A stretch of DNA of 64,000 nucleotides, taken from Pseudomonas syringae KCTC 12500. Its GTDB lineage: Bacteria; Pseudomonadota; Gammaproteobacteria; Pseudomonadales; Pseudomonadaceae. The notes under the pieces were generated by a model, which searched no databases, had not been told where the DNA came from, and worked only from the letters and a program-made list of their open reading frames with translations. Below, piece after piece: positions 54,152 through 62,681 of the stretch (position 1 is its first letter; each line of letters opens with the position of its first letter). The stretch lies in the NCBI RefSeq assembly GCF_000507185.2, contig NZ_AYTM02000002.1, forward strand, positions 4,747,501-4,811,500, in the 5' to 3' direction. Position numbers and translations under genes: made by a program.

Positions 54152-54586
54152 ATGAACACATTGATCAAGTCGGTCCTCACCACTCGCGCCGGTTACGGCC
54201 TGACTGTCCTGCGCGTCATCGTCGGTATCGCGTTCATCGCGCACGGCAGCCAGAAACTGTTCGGCGCCTTCGGTGGTTATGGCCTCGAAGGCACTGCGCA
54301 GTACATGGAAAGCCTGGGCCTGACGCCGGGTTACCTGATGGCGCTGATGTCGGGCAGCGCCGAATTCTTTGGTGGCCTGGGCCTGCTGCTGGGGCTGCTG
54401 GCTCGTCCCGCTGCGGTCGTGGTGATCCTGCTGTTGCTGGTGGCGATCTTCACCGTGCACATCCACAACGGCTTCTTCATGGCCAACAACGGCTACGAGT
54501 ACGCGCTGGCACTGCTTGGCGGTGCCGTGGCAGTACTCATCGAAGGTGCAGGCAAGTTGTCGCTGGACCGTATCATCGCCCGATAA
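54152..54586 (+). CDS. DoxX-family inner-membrane protein
   Basis: A 144-residue protein with four transmembrane helices and the DoxX features LRVIVGIAFIAHGSQKLFG, GSAEFFGGLGLLLG and a final helix GGAVAVLIEG. Members act in membrane redox roles or are of unknown function. GGAAAG lies upstream of the ATG. A strong hairpin at 54609-54627 ends the gene. Confidence 0.92.
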   Translation: MNTLIKSVLTTRAGYGLTVLRVIVGIAFIAHGSQKLFGAFGGYGLEGTAQYMESLGLTPGYLMALMSGSAEFFGGLGLLLGLLARPAAVVVILLLLVAIFTVHIHNGFFMANNGYEYALALLGGAVAVLIEGAGKLSLDRIIAR

Positions 54587-54608
54587 CCGGCTACGCTTGC
54601 TGTGCAAT

Positions 54609-54627
54609 GCCCGCTCTTGTAGCGGGC
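54609..54627 (+). terminator. Terminator after the DoxX gene
   Basis: GCCCGCT-CTTGT-AGCGGGC is a perfect 7-bp stem 22 bases after the stop, followed by CTTGTGCGTTTG. The T-run is short, but the position is good. Confidence 0.55.
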
Positions 54628-54662
54628 CTTGTGCGTTTGCAGGCACCCGCCATGAATGGCAA

Positions 54663-54692
54663 TTGACAATGAATGGGACGTTTCTCTAGGAT
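54663..54692 (+). promoter_or_regulatory. Sigma-70 type promoter
   Basis: A perfect -35 TTGACA (54663-54668), 18-bp spacer and TAGGAT -10 (54687-54692). It would give a leader of about 130 nt for the gene at 54831. Confidence 0.45.
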
Positions 54693-54830
54693 GCGTGCTC
54701 AAGCGCCGATTTAACAACTACTTGCGGGGCGCCTGGCAAGGCTGAAGTCTTGTCGAAATACCGCTAAAACGTTGGTTCGGTGTTGCCTCTCACCGCTGCC
54801 CAGCGGATCTTGCGAGGCAGAGAAACCACC

Positions 54831-55139
54831 ATGAACAACCTGCGCCCCCTCATTCGTCTTTCCCCGATCAGCACGGTCTTGTCCCGCAAGAACCCGAAAA
54901 TCCTTCTCAGCGGTTCCCATCAGCCCACGTTGTTGCGCTATCTCGACGGCTGGCCGCGTCGGCGTGGCGGCTCCTGTGCGTTTCTGATTCAGTTCGCCGA
55001 GACCCACCAGTCGCTGAGTCATTTTGCCGACGATCAATTCGACCTCGCCGTGGTGCAATCGCCGCAGGCAGATGATGTCGGGCAGGTGATTCATGACCTG
55101 ACCCGCATCGCCCGGCAGGGTCTTATTACGCTGGGTTGA
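54831..55139 (+). CDS. Hypothetical protein, 102 residues
   Basis: The start is ATG 54831 with AGAAACCACC upstream (weak site). A basic N-terminus (RLSPISTVLSRKN) is followed by an aromatic, soluble segment (PTLLRYLDGWPRRRGG) and an Asp-rich C-terminus (ADDQFDLAVVQSPQADD). There is no signal peptide or known motif. Codon use resembles neighbours, so it is probably a real, lineage-specific gene. Separated by 105 bp from the next gene. Confidence 0.6.
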   Translation: MNNLRPLIRLSPISTVLSRKNPKILLSGSHQPTLLRYLDGWPRRRGGSCAFLIQFAETHQSLSHFADDQFDLAVVQSPQADDVGQVIHDLTRIARQGLITLG

Positions 55140-55243
55140 ATCGCCTGATTCAGCCAATGGGCATAGAAGGCATATTGCTGGCCCCCGACGCGTGAATGGA
55201 CAGGCAAAATCGCCGCCTTATCAAAGGATTAGGTGGTTTTCGC

Positions 55244-55573
55244 ATGCGTTTGGTCTATTGTGCTCTGGCGTGCCTGACGCTTTCCGGGCTGGCTTTTTCC
55301 GTTCAGGCCAGAAACGCCACGGAAAACGAGCGTTATCTGTGTCGTTGGGGCTCGGCTATTGCGGGCGGTGCGCAGGCCTCCAAGTTATCAGGCGTTACTC
55401 GCTATGGCGCGCGGCAGAAGCTGCAGGCGCGCAAGTTTGCCAAACAATGGATGCGGCCCATGGCATTGCGTATCACGGAACAGACCTACGACAGCGAGTC
55501 GCGGCTCAAGCCTGATGCGGTGACCAAGGTCTATTACGACGGCTGCATCCAGCATGAGGTGGCGCGACGTTGA
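55244..55573 (+). CDS. Small secreted protein, unknown function
   Basis: A 109-residue protein with a signal peptide (MRLVYCALACLTLSGLAFS, cleavage near VQA/R). The mature domain is basic with two cysteines (YLCRWG and YDGCIQ), enough for one disulfide, and a motif KVYYDGCIQHE near the end. AGGTGG is 8 nt before ATG 55244. It precedes greB by 47 bp. No family is recognised. Confidence 0.7.
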   Translation: MRLVYCALACLTLSGLAFSVQARNATENERYLCRWGSAIAGGAQASKLSGVTRYGARQKLQARKFAKQWMRPMALRITEQTYDSESRLKPDAVTKVYYDGCIQHEVARR

Positions 55574-55620
55574 GTCTTTGTCGCCTGTCGAACTGATTTT
55601 TGCCGGGCCGGAGAAACTTC

Positions 55621-56094
55621 TTGAGTACAAAGATCATCACCCTTTACGGGCATGAAGCCCTGAAGAAAGAACTCGACTACCTGTGGCGAGAGCACCGGCC
55701 CGACATTACGCAAAAGGTCGCCTGGGCGGCATCGCTCGGGGATCGCAGCGAAAACGCCGATTACCAGTACAACAAGAAGCTGCTGCGTGAGATCGACCGG
55801 CGCGTGCGCTATCTGCGCAAGCGCCTCGAAGACATGCGTGTCGTGCAGTATTCCCCGGAGCAGGAAGGGCGGGTGTTCTTCGGTGCCTGGGTCGAGATCG
55901 AGAACGAAGCGGGCGATCTCAAGAAATTTCGCATTGTCGGTTATGACGAAATCTATGGGCGCAACGACTACATCTCCATCGACTCGCCCATGGCTCGCGC
56001 CTTGCTGAAGAAGGAAGTGGGCGACGAGGTGCTGGTCAATACGCCCGAAGGCGAGAAGCTGTGGTTCGTGAACTCGATTGATTACGAAAAGTGA
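55621..56094 (+). CDS. greB: Transcription elongation factor GreB
   Basis: A 157-residue GreA/GreB family protein. The N-terminal coiled coil has the acidic tip (LGDRSENADYQYNKK, where GreB enters the RNA polymerase secondary channel), and the C-terminal FKBP-like domain has RIVGYDEIYG and the ISIDSPMARALL motif of GreB. The start is TTG 55621 with GGAG 8-9 nt upstream. It stimulates transcript cleavage by stalled polymerase. It converges with the permease gene over a palindromic element. Confidence 0.96.
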   Translation: MSTKIITLYGHEALKKELDYLWREHRPDITQKVAWAASLGDRSENADYQYNKKLLREIDRRVRYLRKRLEDMRVVQYSPEQEGRVFFGAWVEIENEAGDLKKFRIVGYDEIYGRNDYISIDSPMARALLKKEVGDEVLVNTPEGEKLWFVNSIDYEK

Positions 56095-56098
56095 GGCC

Positions 56099-56150
56099 GG
56101 ACGCAGAGCGTCCGCAATTGCATTCTCACGCGGAGCGCTGATCGCTATAC
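56099..56150 (-). repeat. Degenerate intergenic palindromic element, copy B
   Basis: Contains GGACGCAGAGCGTCC (a perfect hairpin 56099-56113) and, on the opposite strand, GCTCCGCGT...ATGC...GACGCTCTGCGT in the same order as copy A. It sits between convergent greB and the permease gene and could serve as a terminator. Confidence 0.55.
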
Positions 56151-56186
56151 ACAACTAGCTCGCCCCCACTGGATTTGTGAGTAGCC

Positions 56187-58703
56187 TCAACCCTCGCGCA
56201 GCACGGTCAGCGGGCTGACGTTCAGTGCGCGGCGGGTGCCGAATACACCCGCACCACCGACCAGCAAGGCGCCGATCACCGGGAGCAGCAGTAGCCATGG
56301 ATGTGGCTGCCATTCCAGCGAAAAGGCGTAGCGGTACAGCACGAAGCTCACCAGCTCACAGCCCAACGCCGCCAGTACGCCACTGGCAGCCCCCAGCAAA
56401 CCGAATTCGATGCGCCGCGACTTGATCAGCAGCGCTCGCTCTGCGCCCAGTGCGCGCAGCAGTGCGCCTTGCCGGATGCGTTCGTCCAGCGTGGCCTGCA
56501 ATCCGGAAAACAGCACCGCGATACCTGCGGCCAGCACGAACAGCAGAACGAACTGCACGGCCAGGGTCACCTGATCGAGGATGCTGCGTACCTGCGCGAG
56601 CAGGGCCTCTACACCCAGAATGCTGATGGACGGGTAGGCGCGCGACAGCTCGACGATCTGCTTGTCCTGGCCGGGTGGCAGGTAAAAGCTGGTCAGGTAT
56701 GTGGTCGGCAAGTCGGCGAGGGTGCCGGGCTGGAAAATCATGAAGAAGTTGGGCTGGAAGGTATCCCAGTTCACGTCCCTGAGGCTGGTGACTACGGCTT
56801 CGCGGGTCAGTCCGCCGACGATGAAGCTCAGGCGGTCGCCCAGTTTGATTTTCAGGCTGTCGGCCAGTTTGTCCTCGATCGAGACACCGGGAGTGGCATC
56901 ACTTTGCCCGGAATCAGGCAACGCTTTCCACCAGTTGCCGGCAGTCAGGGTATTGCCCTCGGGAAGCTCGGCGGCCCAGGTCAGGCTCAGGTCGCGACGC
57001 GTGGCATTTTCACCGCGCGAATCCTTGGTCACGAAGTTGCTGACCGGTTCACCGTTGATGCTGGTCAGGCGTCCTGGCACCACCGGGTAAAGGGGCGCTG
57101 CGTGAGTGGACAGCTTGCTCAGCGTCTGGGCGAAGTTTTCTTTGTCGGCTGGCAGTACGTTGAGCACGAAATAGTTCGGTGCATCCTTGGGCAGCTGATT
57201 TTGCCAGGTGTCGAGCAGCTCACCGCGCAGCAGCGCGATCAAGCCCATCGACAGCAGAATCAGTCCGAAAGCCAGTGATTGTCCAGCAGCGGCCAGCGGG
57301 TAACGTAGCAGTTGACCAAGGCCCAGTCGCCAGGGCAGCGAGGCGCCGGACAGCAGGCGGCGCAGGCTGTTGAGCGCCAGTAACAGCAGACTGCCGAGCA
57401 GCAGCGCGGCGACGATGCCGCCACCCAGCAGGGCGAAGGTCAGGACCAGATCCAGGCTCAGACGCCACATGATCAAGCCCAGCGCGAGCAGCGCTGCGCC
57501 ATACACAAGCCAGGAGCTGGCGGGGATTGGCAGCATGTCGCGGCGCAGGACGCGCAGCGGCGGCACGCGACCCAGTGCAGCCAGCGGCGGCAGGGCGAAA
57601 CCGGCCAGCGCTACCAGCCCGGTGCCCATGCCGGCCAGCGCAGGCAGTACGCCGCCTGGCGGAACGGTCGCCGGAAGCAGATTTTGCAGCAGCGCGAACA
57701 GACCGAGCTGTGCCAGCCAGCCCAGCAAGGCACCGCTCAGGCTGGCCAGCAAGCCGATGATCGCCAGTTGCAGGCTGAACAGGGTCATCGCCTCGCCGCG
57801 CGACAGTCCCAGGCAGCGCAGCAGGGCGCTGGCATCGAAGCGCCTTGCTGCGAATCGGGATGCCGACAGCGCCACGGCAACGCCCGCCAGCAACACGGCG
57901 ACCAGACTGGCCATATTCAAATAACGTTCGGCCTTGCCCAGTGCGCCGCCAATCTGCTGGCTGCCATCGCGGGCGTCCTTGATTTCCTGATGCGGCTCAA
58001 GACCCGACTCGATGGCTTTGCGATAGGCCGCCAGTGCCTCCGGCGGGCCGCTCCACATCTCCCGATAGGTGACCCGGCTGCCCGGCTGTACCACGCCGGT
58101 GGCGGCAAGGTCCTGCAGGTTGATCATCACGCGCGGGGTCAGGCTGTAGAAGTTGCCTGCCCGGTCTGGCTCGTAAGTCAGTATGCGGGTCAGTTTCAAG
58201 GTTTTGGAGCCGACATCGAGGTCGTCTCCGACCTTCAGGTCGACCGCAGGAAGCAGGCGTGCCTCGACCCAGGCTTCACCCGGTTGCGGACCGCTGCCAG
58301 CCTGTTCCGGCTGGTACAGGTCTGCGGCGCTTTTCAGTTCGCCGCGCAATGGGTAAGCGTCGTCCACTGCCTTGATGCTCGACAGCTGGATACCGGCGTC
58401 GGTCGCGATCACGCTGGAAAAGACCACGATCTGCGCATGCTTGAGTTGCAGGCGTTTGCCTTCTTCGACCTGCTCGGCACGCGCCGGGCTCGAGCCTTCG
58501 AGGATCAGATCGGCACCCAGGAACTCGGTCGCCCGCAGCAGCATTGCGCCGTTCAGACGGGCGCCGAAATAACCGATGGCGGTGCTCGCCGCCACGGCGA
58601 CCAGAAGGGCGAAGAACAACACCCGCAATTCTCCGGCGCGGGCATCGCGCATCAGTTGGCGGACAGCGAGGCTCAGCAGGCGGGCAAAAGGCAAACGTGC
58701 CAT
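56187..58703 (-). CDS. YbbP-type ABC transporter permease (MacB/FtsX domains)
   Basis: An 838-residue inner-membrane protein with two FtsX/MacB-type permease domains and about ten transmembrane helices, with extensive extracytoplasmic segments. The start is ATG 58703, giving a TGATG overlap with the ATPase stop. Size and context (ATPase upstream, divergent tesA) match E. coli YbbAP-TesA. The exported substrate is unknown; a lipid-related one is suggested by linkage. Confidence 0.92.
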   Translation of the reverse strand: MARLPFARLLSLAVRQLMRDARAGELRVLFFALLVAVAASTAIGYFGARLNGAMLLRATEFLGADLILEGSSPARAEQVEEGKRLQLKHAQIVVFSSVIATDAGIQLSSIKAVDDAYPLRGELKSAADLYQPEQAGSGPQPGEAWVEARLLPAVDLKVGDDLDVGSKTLKLTRILTYEPDRAGNFYSLTPRVMINLQDLAATGVVQPGSRVTYREMWSGPPEALAAYRKAIESGLEPHQEIKDARDGSQQIGGALGKAERYLNMASLVAVLLAGVAVALSASRFAARRFDASALLRCLGLSRGEAMTLFSLQLAIIGLLASLSGALLGWLAQLGLFALLQNLLPATVPPGGVLPALAGMGTGLVALAGFALPPLAALGRVPPLRVLRRDMLPIPASSWLVYGAALLALGLIMWRLSLDLVLTFALLGGGIVAALLLGSLLLLALNSLRRLLSGASLPWRLGLGQLLRYPLAAAGQSLAFGLILLSMGLIALLRGELLDTWQNQLPKDAPNYFVLNVLPADKENFAQTLSKLSTHAAPLYPVVPGRLTSINGEPVSNFVTKDSRGENATRRDLSLTWAAELPEGNTLTAGNWWKALPDSGQSDATPGVSIEDKLADSLKIKLGDRLSFIVGGLTREAVVTSLRDVNWDTFQPNFFMIFQPGTLADLPTTYLTSFYLPPGQDKQIVELSRAYPSISILGVEALLAQVRSILDQVTLAVQFVLLFVLAAGIAVLFSGLQATLDERIRQGALLRALGAERALLIKSRRIEFGLLGAASGVLAALGCELVSFVLYRYAFSLEWQPHPWLLLLPVIGALLVGGAGVFGTRRALNVSPLTVLREG

Positions 58704-59386
58704 CAAGGCTCCAGCGGGGCGACCAGTCGGCCCCCTTCAAGACGGATCAGGCGACGGCAGCGATGCGCCAGACGCTCATCGTGAGTGACCAGCACCAGCG
58801 TGGTGTTGCGCTCCTTGTTCAGTTCGAAGAGCAGGTCGCTGATGCGTTCGCCAGTGTGGCTGTCGAGGTTGCCGGTGGGTTCGTCGGCGAACAGCACGTC
58901 GGGGTCGGCTGCGAAGGCGCGGGCAATGGCGACCCGTTGCTGTTCACCACCCGACAACTGACGCGGCGTATGGGTCAGACGCTGGCCAAGGCCCACCCGT
59001 TCCAGCAGGTCGCGGGCTTTTTCACGGGCGTCTTTGCGGCCTTCGAGCTCCATCGGCAGCATGACGTTTTCCAGCGCGTTCAGACTGTCGAGTAGCTGGA
59101 ACGACTGAAACACGAACCCGACGTGCTCGGCCCGCACTCTGGCGCGCTGGTCTTCATCCAGTTCGCTGAGGTTGCGCCCCGAAAGGATGACTGAACCGGC
59201 GCTCGGCAGGTCCAGCCCGGCCAGCAAGCCGAGCAGGGTGGATTTGCCCGAACCGGAGGCACCGACGATGGCCAGCGTATCGCCCTTGTTTAGTTCCAGG
59301 GAGAGTTCGTGCAGGATGGTCAGGTCACCTTCGGTGCTGGGGACTACTTTGCTGAGGCTTTGGGCACTGAGAATACTTTCACTCAT
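58703..59386 (-). CDS. YbbA-type ABC transporter ATPase
   Basis: A 227-residue ATPase of the LolD/MacB-like group with Walker [11 protein letters not shown]-loop VFQSFQLLD, signature [14 protein letters not shown], Walker [10 protein letters not shown] and H-loop VTHDERLA. The start is ATG 59386; in-frame sequence further upstream overlaps tesA and is rejected. It energises the YbbP-like permease; the start codons of it and tesA are separated by only 10 bp on opposite strands. Confidence 0.96.
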   Translation of the reverse strand: MSESILSAQSLSKVVPSTEGDLTILHELSLELNKGDTLAIVGASGSGKSTLLGLLAGLDLPSAGSVILSGRNLSELDEDQRARVRAEHVGFVFQSFQLLDSLNALENVMLPMELEGRKDAREKARDLLERVGLGQRLTHTPRQLSGGEQQRVAIARAFAADPDVLFADEPTGNLDSHTGERISDLLFELNKERNTTLVLVTHDERLAHRCRRLIRLEGGRLVAPLEP

Positions 59387-59396
59387 GGAGAATCCG

Positions 59397-60002
59397 ATGC
59401 GTGCGTTGTTTTTAAGTGCTGGCCTGGGGTTACTGCTGCTGTCACAGGGCGCGTTGGCGGGCACGGTGTTGATCGTTGGGGATAGTATCAGTGCGGCTTT
59501 CGGGCTGGATACCCGCGTGGGGTGGGTCAGCCTGCTGGAACAGCGTCTGAGCAAGGAGGGATTCGACGACAAGGTGGTCAATGCGTCGATCAGTGGCGAC
59601 ACCAGTGCAGGCGGCCAGGCGCGTTTGCCTGCGCTGCTTGCAGAGCATAAACCGGAACTGGTTATTCTGGAGTTGGGCGGCAACGACGGCCTGCGCGGCC
59701 AGCAGCCTGCTCAATTGCAACAAAACCTTTCATCGATGATTGGCCGCTCGCAGGCGGCGGGTGCCAAAGTGCTGTTGTTGGGCATGCGCATCCCGCCCAA
59801 TTACGGGCCACGCTACACCAGGGCCTTTGAAGAGGTTTACAGCAACCTGGCCAAGGAGAAAAAGGTCCCCTTCGTGCCATTCTTTCTCGAAGGTGTAGGC
59901 GGGGTGCCCGAACTGATGCAAGCCGATGGTCTGCATCCGGCGGCGGCCGCTCAGGGCAAGTTGCTGGAAAATGTCTGGCCGAGCCTGAAACCGCTGCTTT
60001 GA
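59397..60002 (+). CDS. tesA: TesA, periplasmic GDSL esterase/thioesterase I
   Basis: A 201-residue SGNH hydrolase with a signal peptide (MRALFLSAGLGLLLLSQGALA). The catalytic Ser is in VGDSIS (residue 30), with the oxyanion Gly and Asn in LGGNDG and the Asp-His pair in DGLHP near the C-terminus. It acts as acyl-CoA thioesterase, protease I and lysophospholipase in E. coli. GGAGA precedes ATG 59397. It is divergent from the ybbA-like gene. Confidence 0.96.
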   Translation: MRALFLSAGLGLLLLSQGALAGTVLIVGDSISAAFGLDTRVGWVSLLEQRLSKEGFDDKVVNASISGDTSAGGQARLPALLAEHKPELVILELGGNDGLRGQQPAQLQQNLSSMIGRSQAAGAKVLLLGMRIPPNYGPRYTRAFEEVYSNLAKEKKVPFVPFFLEGVGGVPELMQADGLHPAAAAQGKLLENVWPSLKPLL

Positions 60003-60058
60003 GGCTTTCCCGGGCGGGGGCTTTCGGCTAATGTGGCGCCCCCGATCTGGAGCCCCCC

Positions 60059-60340
60059 ATGCCGCGTCCCGCCTGGTCCCTGTATGCCTATCAAATGCTT
60101 GAACCCGATGAGCAGCTGGATCTGTTCGCCTGTCAGGAAGTGCGCGTCCATCTGATCGCTCGCCAATTGGAGCTGGGCGGCTCGATCGACCGTACATTGT
60201 GTGGCACGTTGTTGCCGGCCCAGCCGCAAATGCGCGCCGTCGAACTGCAGGCCATGCGCGATGAGCGTCTGTGTCCCTTGTGCAAGGCCATCATGGATGC
60301 GCAGCGCAGGGGTATGAATCCGATCTGGCCTGAACTCTAG
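60059..60340 (+). CDS. Hypothetical protein, 93 residues
   Basis: A small protein with GGAG 7 nt before ATG. An acidic stretch (LEPDEQLDLFAC) precedes a helical region and a C-terminal CPLCKAIMDA motif; with Cys34 and Cys59 it may bind metal. No known family comes to mind. It is 57 bp downstream of tesA and 113 bp upstream of the L,D-transpeptidase, and may share the tesA transcript. Confidence 0.6.
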   Translation: MPRPAWSLYAYQMLEPDEQLDLFACQEVRVHLIARQLELGGSIDRTLCGTLLPAQPQMRAVELQAMRDERLCPLCKAIMDAQRRGMNPIWPEL

Positions 60341-60452
60341 CTGTCATCACTGCCGGAAGGCCAGCCGCAGATATCCCCGATCTGGCAAGGGCCGGTGTAC
60401 ACTTCAGTTCTTGCTTCCATCTCTTTAGTCGTTACCCGAAGGATCTTCCCGG

Positions 60453-61418
60453 ATGTTGTCGCGCATTCCAGCCGTTACCCGCTGTCTGTCGCTTGCTGCT
60501 CTGTGCGCGGCGAGCTCTGTCCATGCACTGGAGTTTCCGTTGCCGCCGCCCGGCGAAGACATCGTGGGGCAGGTGCAGGTCATCAAGGCCAAATACGAAG
60601 ACACCTTCGCCGATCTGGGCACCCAATATGATCTGGGCTACCTGGAAATGATCGCTGCCAACCCTGGCGTCGATCCCTGGTTGCCGGGTGCAGGCAAGGA
60701 CATCGTGCTGCCGACCCGTTTCATTCTGCCGCCGGGTCCGCGCGAAGGGATTGTCATCAACCTTGCCGAATACCGCATGTATTACTACCCCAAGGGGCAG
60801 AATGTCGTGCACACCTATCCGCTGGGTGTCGGTCGTGAAGGCTGGGGGTCGCCGATTGGCGTGACCAAGGTGACGGCCAAGACGCCGAACCCGACCTGGA
60901 CGCCGCCGGCCTCGATCAAGGCCGAGCATGCGGCTGATGGCGATCCGCTGCCAGACGTGGTACCGGCCGGTCCGGACAACCCGCTGGGGCCGTTCAAATT
61001 CGGCCTGGGGCTTTCCGGCTACCTGATCCACGGCTCGAACAAGAAGTTCGGCATCGGCATGCGCACCAGTCACGGCTGTTTCCGCATGTACAACAATAAC
61101 GTGCTGGAACTGGCCGACATGGCCCCGGTCGGTACGACCGTGCGCATCATCAGCGAGCCTTACAAGTTCGGCATCAGCGGTGGCAAGGTTTACCTGGAAG
61201 CGCACACGCCGGTTGATGACCTGGGCAACCCGTCGGTGGTCGACAAGCACACTGCGGTGATCAATGCGCTGCTCAAGCGTGACGACCTGGCCAACAACCT
61301 GCGCATGAACTGGGACGTGGTACGTGATGTGGTTGCGGCCGAAGACGGCATGCCGGTGGAGATCGCAGAACCGGGCAAAGCGCCTGCGAATGCTGAAGAA
61401 TCGGTGATTTTTCAGTAA
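60453..61418 (+). CDS. L,D-transpeptidase (YkuD domain)
   Basis: A 321-residue periplasmic protein with a signal peptide (about 1-26, ending VHA), an N-terminal LysM-like region (ITCHAVKA-type not obvious; DLGTQYDLGYLEMIAANPG is typical of the leading domain) and a YkuD domain with HGSNKKFG and catalytic Cys in SHGCFRMYN. It makes 3-3 crosslinks or attaches OprI/Lpp to peptidoglycan (ErfK/YbiS-like). The neighbouring oprI gene fits the second role. Confidence 0.93.
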   Translation: MLSRIPAVTRCLSLAALCAASSVHALEFPLPPPGEDIVGQVQVIKAKYEDTFADLGTQYDLGYLEMIAANPGVDPWLPGAGKDIVLPTRFILPPGPREGIVINLAEYRMYYYPKGQNVVHTYPLGVGREGWGSPIGVTKVTAKTPNPTWTPPASIKAEHAADGDPLPDVVPAGPDNPLGPFKFGLGLSGYLIHGSNKKFGIGMRTSHGCFRMYNNNVLELADMAPVGTTVRIISEPYKFGISGGKVYLEAHTPVDDLGNPSVVDKHTAVINALLKRDDLANNLRMNWDVVRDVVAAEDGMPVEIAEPGKAPANAEESVIFQ

Positions 61419-61545
61419 ATCGTCGCCAGCAATTGCTCTCGTGCCAATGCGGAGCTTTGGCAAAAATTAGTTATCTTCCTGATACAGCAGAACAGTCATT
61501 CAGGCTATTGCACGCAATCACCGAGCCAGAAAACAGGCAAAAAAA

Positions 61546-61569
61546 AGCCGACCCGTTGCCGGGTCGGCT
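61546..61569. terminator. Bidirectional terminator between L,D-transpeptidase and oprI
   Basis: AGCCGACCCG/CGGGTCGGCT is a 10-bp stem with a TTGC loop. A run of T on the minus strand (A-run at 61538-61545) makes this a strong intrinsic terminator for oprI; the plus side has only TTTC. Confidence 0.85.
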
Positions 61570-61590
61570 TTCAATAATCCCGGGGGATTA

Positions 61591-61842
61591 TTACTTGCGG
61601 CTGGCTTTGTCCAACATGCGCAGAGCGCGCTCGTTGGCTTCGTCAGCAGTTTGCTGAGCTTTTTGAGCAGCAGCCATAGCTTCGTCAGCCTTGCGGTAGG
61701 CTTCGTCGGCACGTGCTTGCGAACGAGCTGCTGCGTCTTCGGTAGCTGTCAGACGAGCTTCGGTTTCTTTGGATACGCTGCTGCAACCGGTAGCCAGAAC
61801 TGCGGCCAGAGCCAGAGCAGAGAATTTCAGAACGTTGTTCAT
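61591..61842 (-). CDS. oprI: OprI, major outer-membrane lipoprotein (Lpp-like)
   Basis: An 83-residue lipoprotein with signal and lipobox LATGC (Cys20), a Ser/Glu/Ala-rich coiled coil with heptad-like repeats ([14 protein letters not shown]) and a C-terminal Lys (KASRK) for peptidoglycan attachment. It anchors outer membrane to peptidoglycan. The start is ATG 61842 with AAGGTG upstream. A promoter with ATAGTA/AGTAAA lies 70-97 bp upstream. Abundant protein in Pseudomonas. Confidence 0.97.
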   Translation of the reverse strand: MNNVLKFSALALAAVLATGCSSVSKETEARLTATEDAAARSQARADEAYRKADEAMAAAQKAQQTADEANERALRMLDKASRK

Positions 61843-61911
61843 CGTGTTCACCTTCAAGGAATTTTTTTTCAAATTAGTCATCTCTCGAAAATGAGAAAAC
61901 GACCGGCGTAC

Positions 61912-61939
61912 ATAGTACCCATTGTTTGTAGTAAGTAAA
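61912..61939 (-). promoter_or_regulatory. Candidate oprI promoter
   Basis: On the minus strand, TTTACT (-35, 61934-61939) and TACTAT (-10, 61912-61917) are separated by 16 bp. The predicted leader is about 60-65 nt, AT-rich with an A-run before the ribosome site. Confidence 0.4.
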
Positions 61940-61953
61940 CGGACCCAGCGCAA

Positions 61954-62303
61954 GAAGCTGCTAAAATTCCTCGCTTTGAAAGCGTTCCGCGTTACTTCTC
62001 AGGCGTTCTGTACAAAAACCATCCACTTTAACTGGACCTTTGCCTTGCTTAGGCGTTCCGAACAGTACGCGTAAGACCATGCCTGATTGACTGTCGGTCG
62101 GCACGTGAGCATTTCCAGGTGTTTTTACATCGACCGCGCTTGAGCATAGTCGCTAATGGCGCCTACTATCTCAATGTGATGTCCGTCGAGATCGGCAGTG
62201 CTCTACCGGTGTCGAAAACAGACACTGGGTGGCGTAGATGTTCCTTCGCCTGAAAAAGACCGGTAAGGTAGGGGTCAAATTCCAAGACCCGCGAGGAGTA
62301 GCG
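61954..62303. other. 350-bp intergenic region between oprI and the acetyltransferase
   Basis: No gene is evident. It has three variants of a GGCGTTC/GCGTTCC motif (near 61981, 62000 and 62051) of unknown meaning. The acetyltransferase leader begins at the right end with GAGGAG. Confidence 0.4.
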
Positions 62304-62591
62304 ATGAGCGAGGCGTTGTCCATCCACCATGACGAAGTCGGCCACCATTTCGAAATCATTATCGACGGCCACCGTGCCTATCTGACGTATATGGATCTCG
62401 GCAAGCAGACCCTGGACTTCTATCGGACCTTCGTACCGGACGCCTTGCGGGGGCGCGGAATTGCCGCCGCCCTGACCAAGGAGGCGCTCGATTATGCCGA
62501 CAGCATGGGCTATTCCGTCATACCGTCCTGCTCTTATGTCGAGCGTTACATGGAGCTGCATGATCTGCAGTCGCAGGCGGCCAAGCTCTGA
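62304..62591 (+). CDS. GNAT-family acetyltransferase (YjdJ/NATD1 type)
   Basis: A 95-residue GNAT protein, the compact YjdJ type, with acetyl-CoA-binding motif RGRGIAAAL and the C-terminal PSCSYVERYM motif. It starts at ATG 62304 with GAGGAG 7 nt upstream; a longer in-frame reading to 62238 is not needed. Substrate unknown. Confidence 0.9.
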   Translation: MSEALSIHHDEVGHHFEIIIDGHRAYLTYMDLGKQTLDFYRTFVPDALRGRGIAAALTKEALDYADSMGYSVIPSCSYVERYMELHDLQSQAAKL

Positions 62592-62628
62592 CGACCTGTA
62601 GCTACCGACAGACAGTAAGCATAAAAAA

Positions 62629-62650
62629 ACGCCGAGCATTTGCTCGGCGT
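62629..62650. terminator. Bidirectional terminator between GNAT and DAHP synthase genes
   Basis: ACGCCGAGCA-TT-TGCTCGGCGT is a perfect 10-bp stem with A-run on the left and T-run on the right (TTTTCGTT), so it works in both directions for the convergent genes. Confidence 0.85.
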
Positions 62651-62681
62651 TTTCGTTATTACAGTGCAGTCGGTCAGGCAA

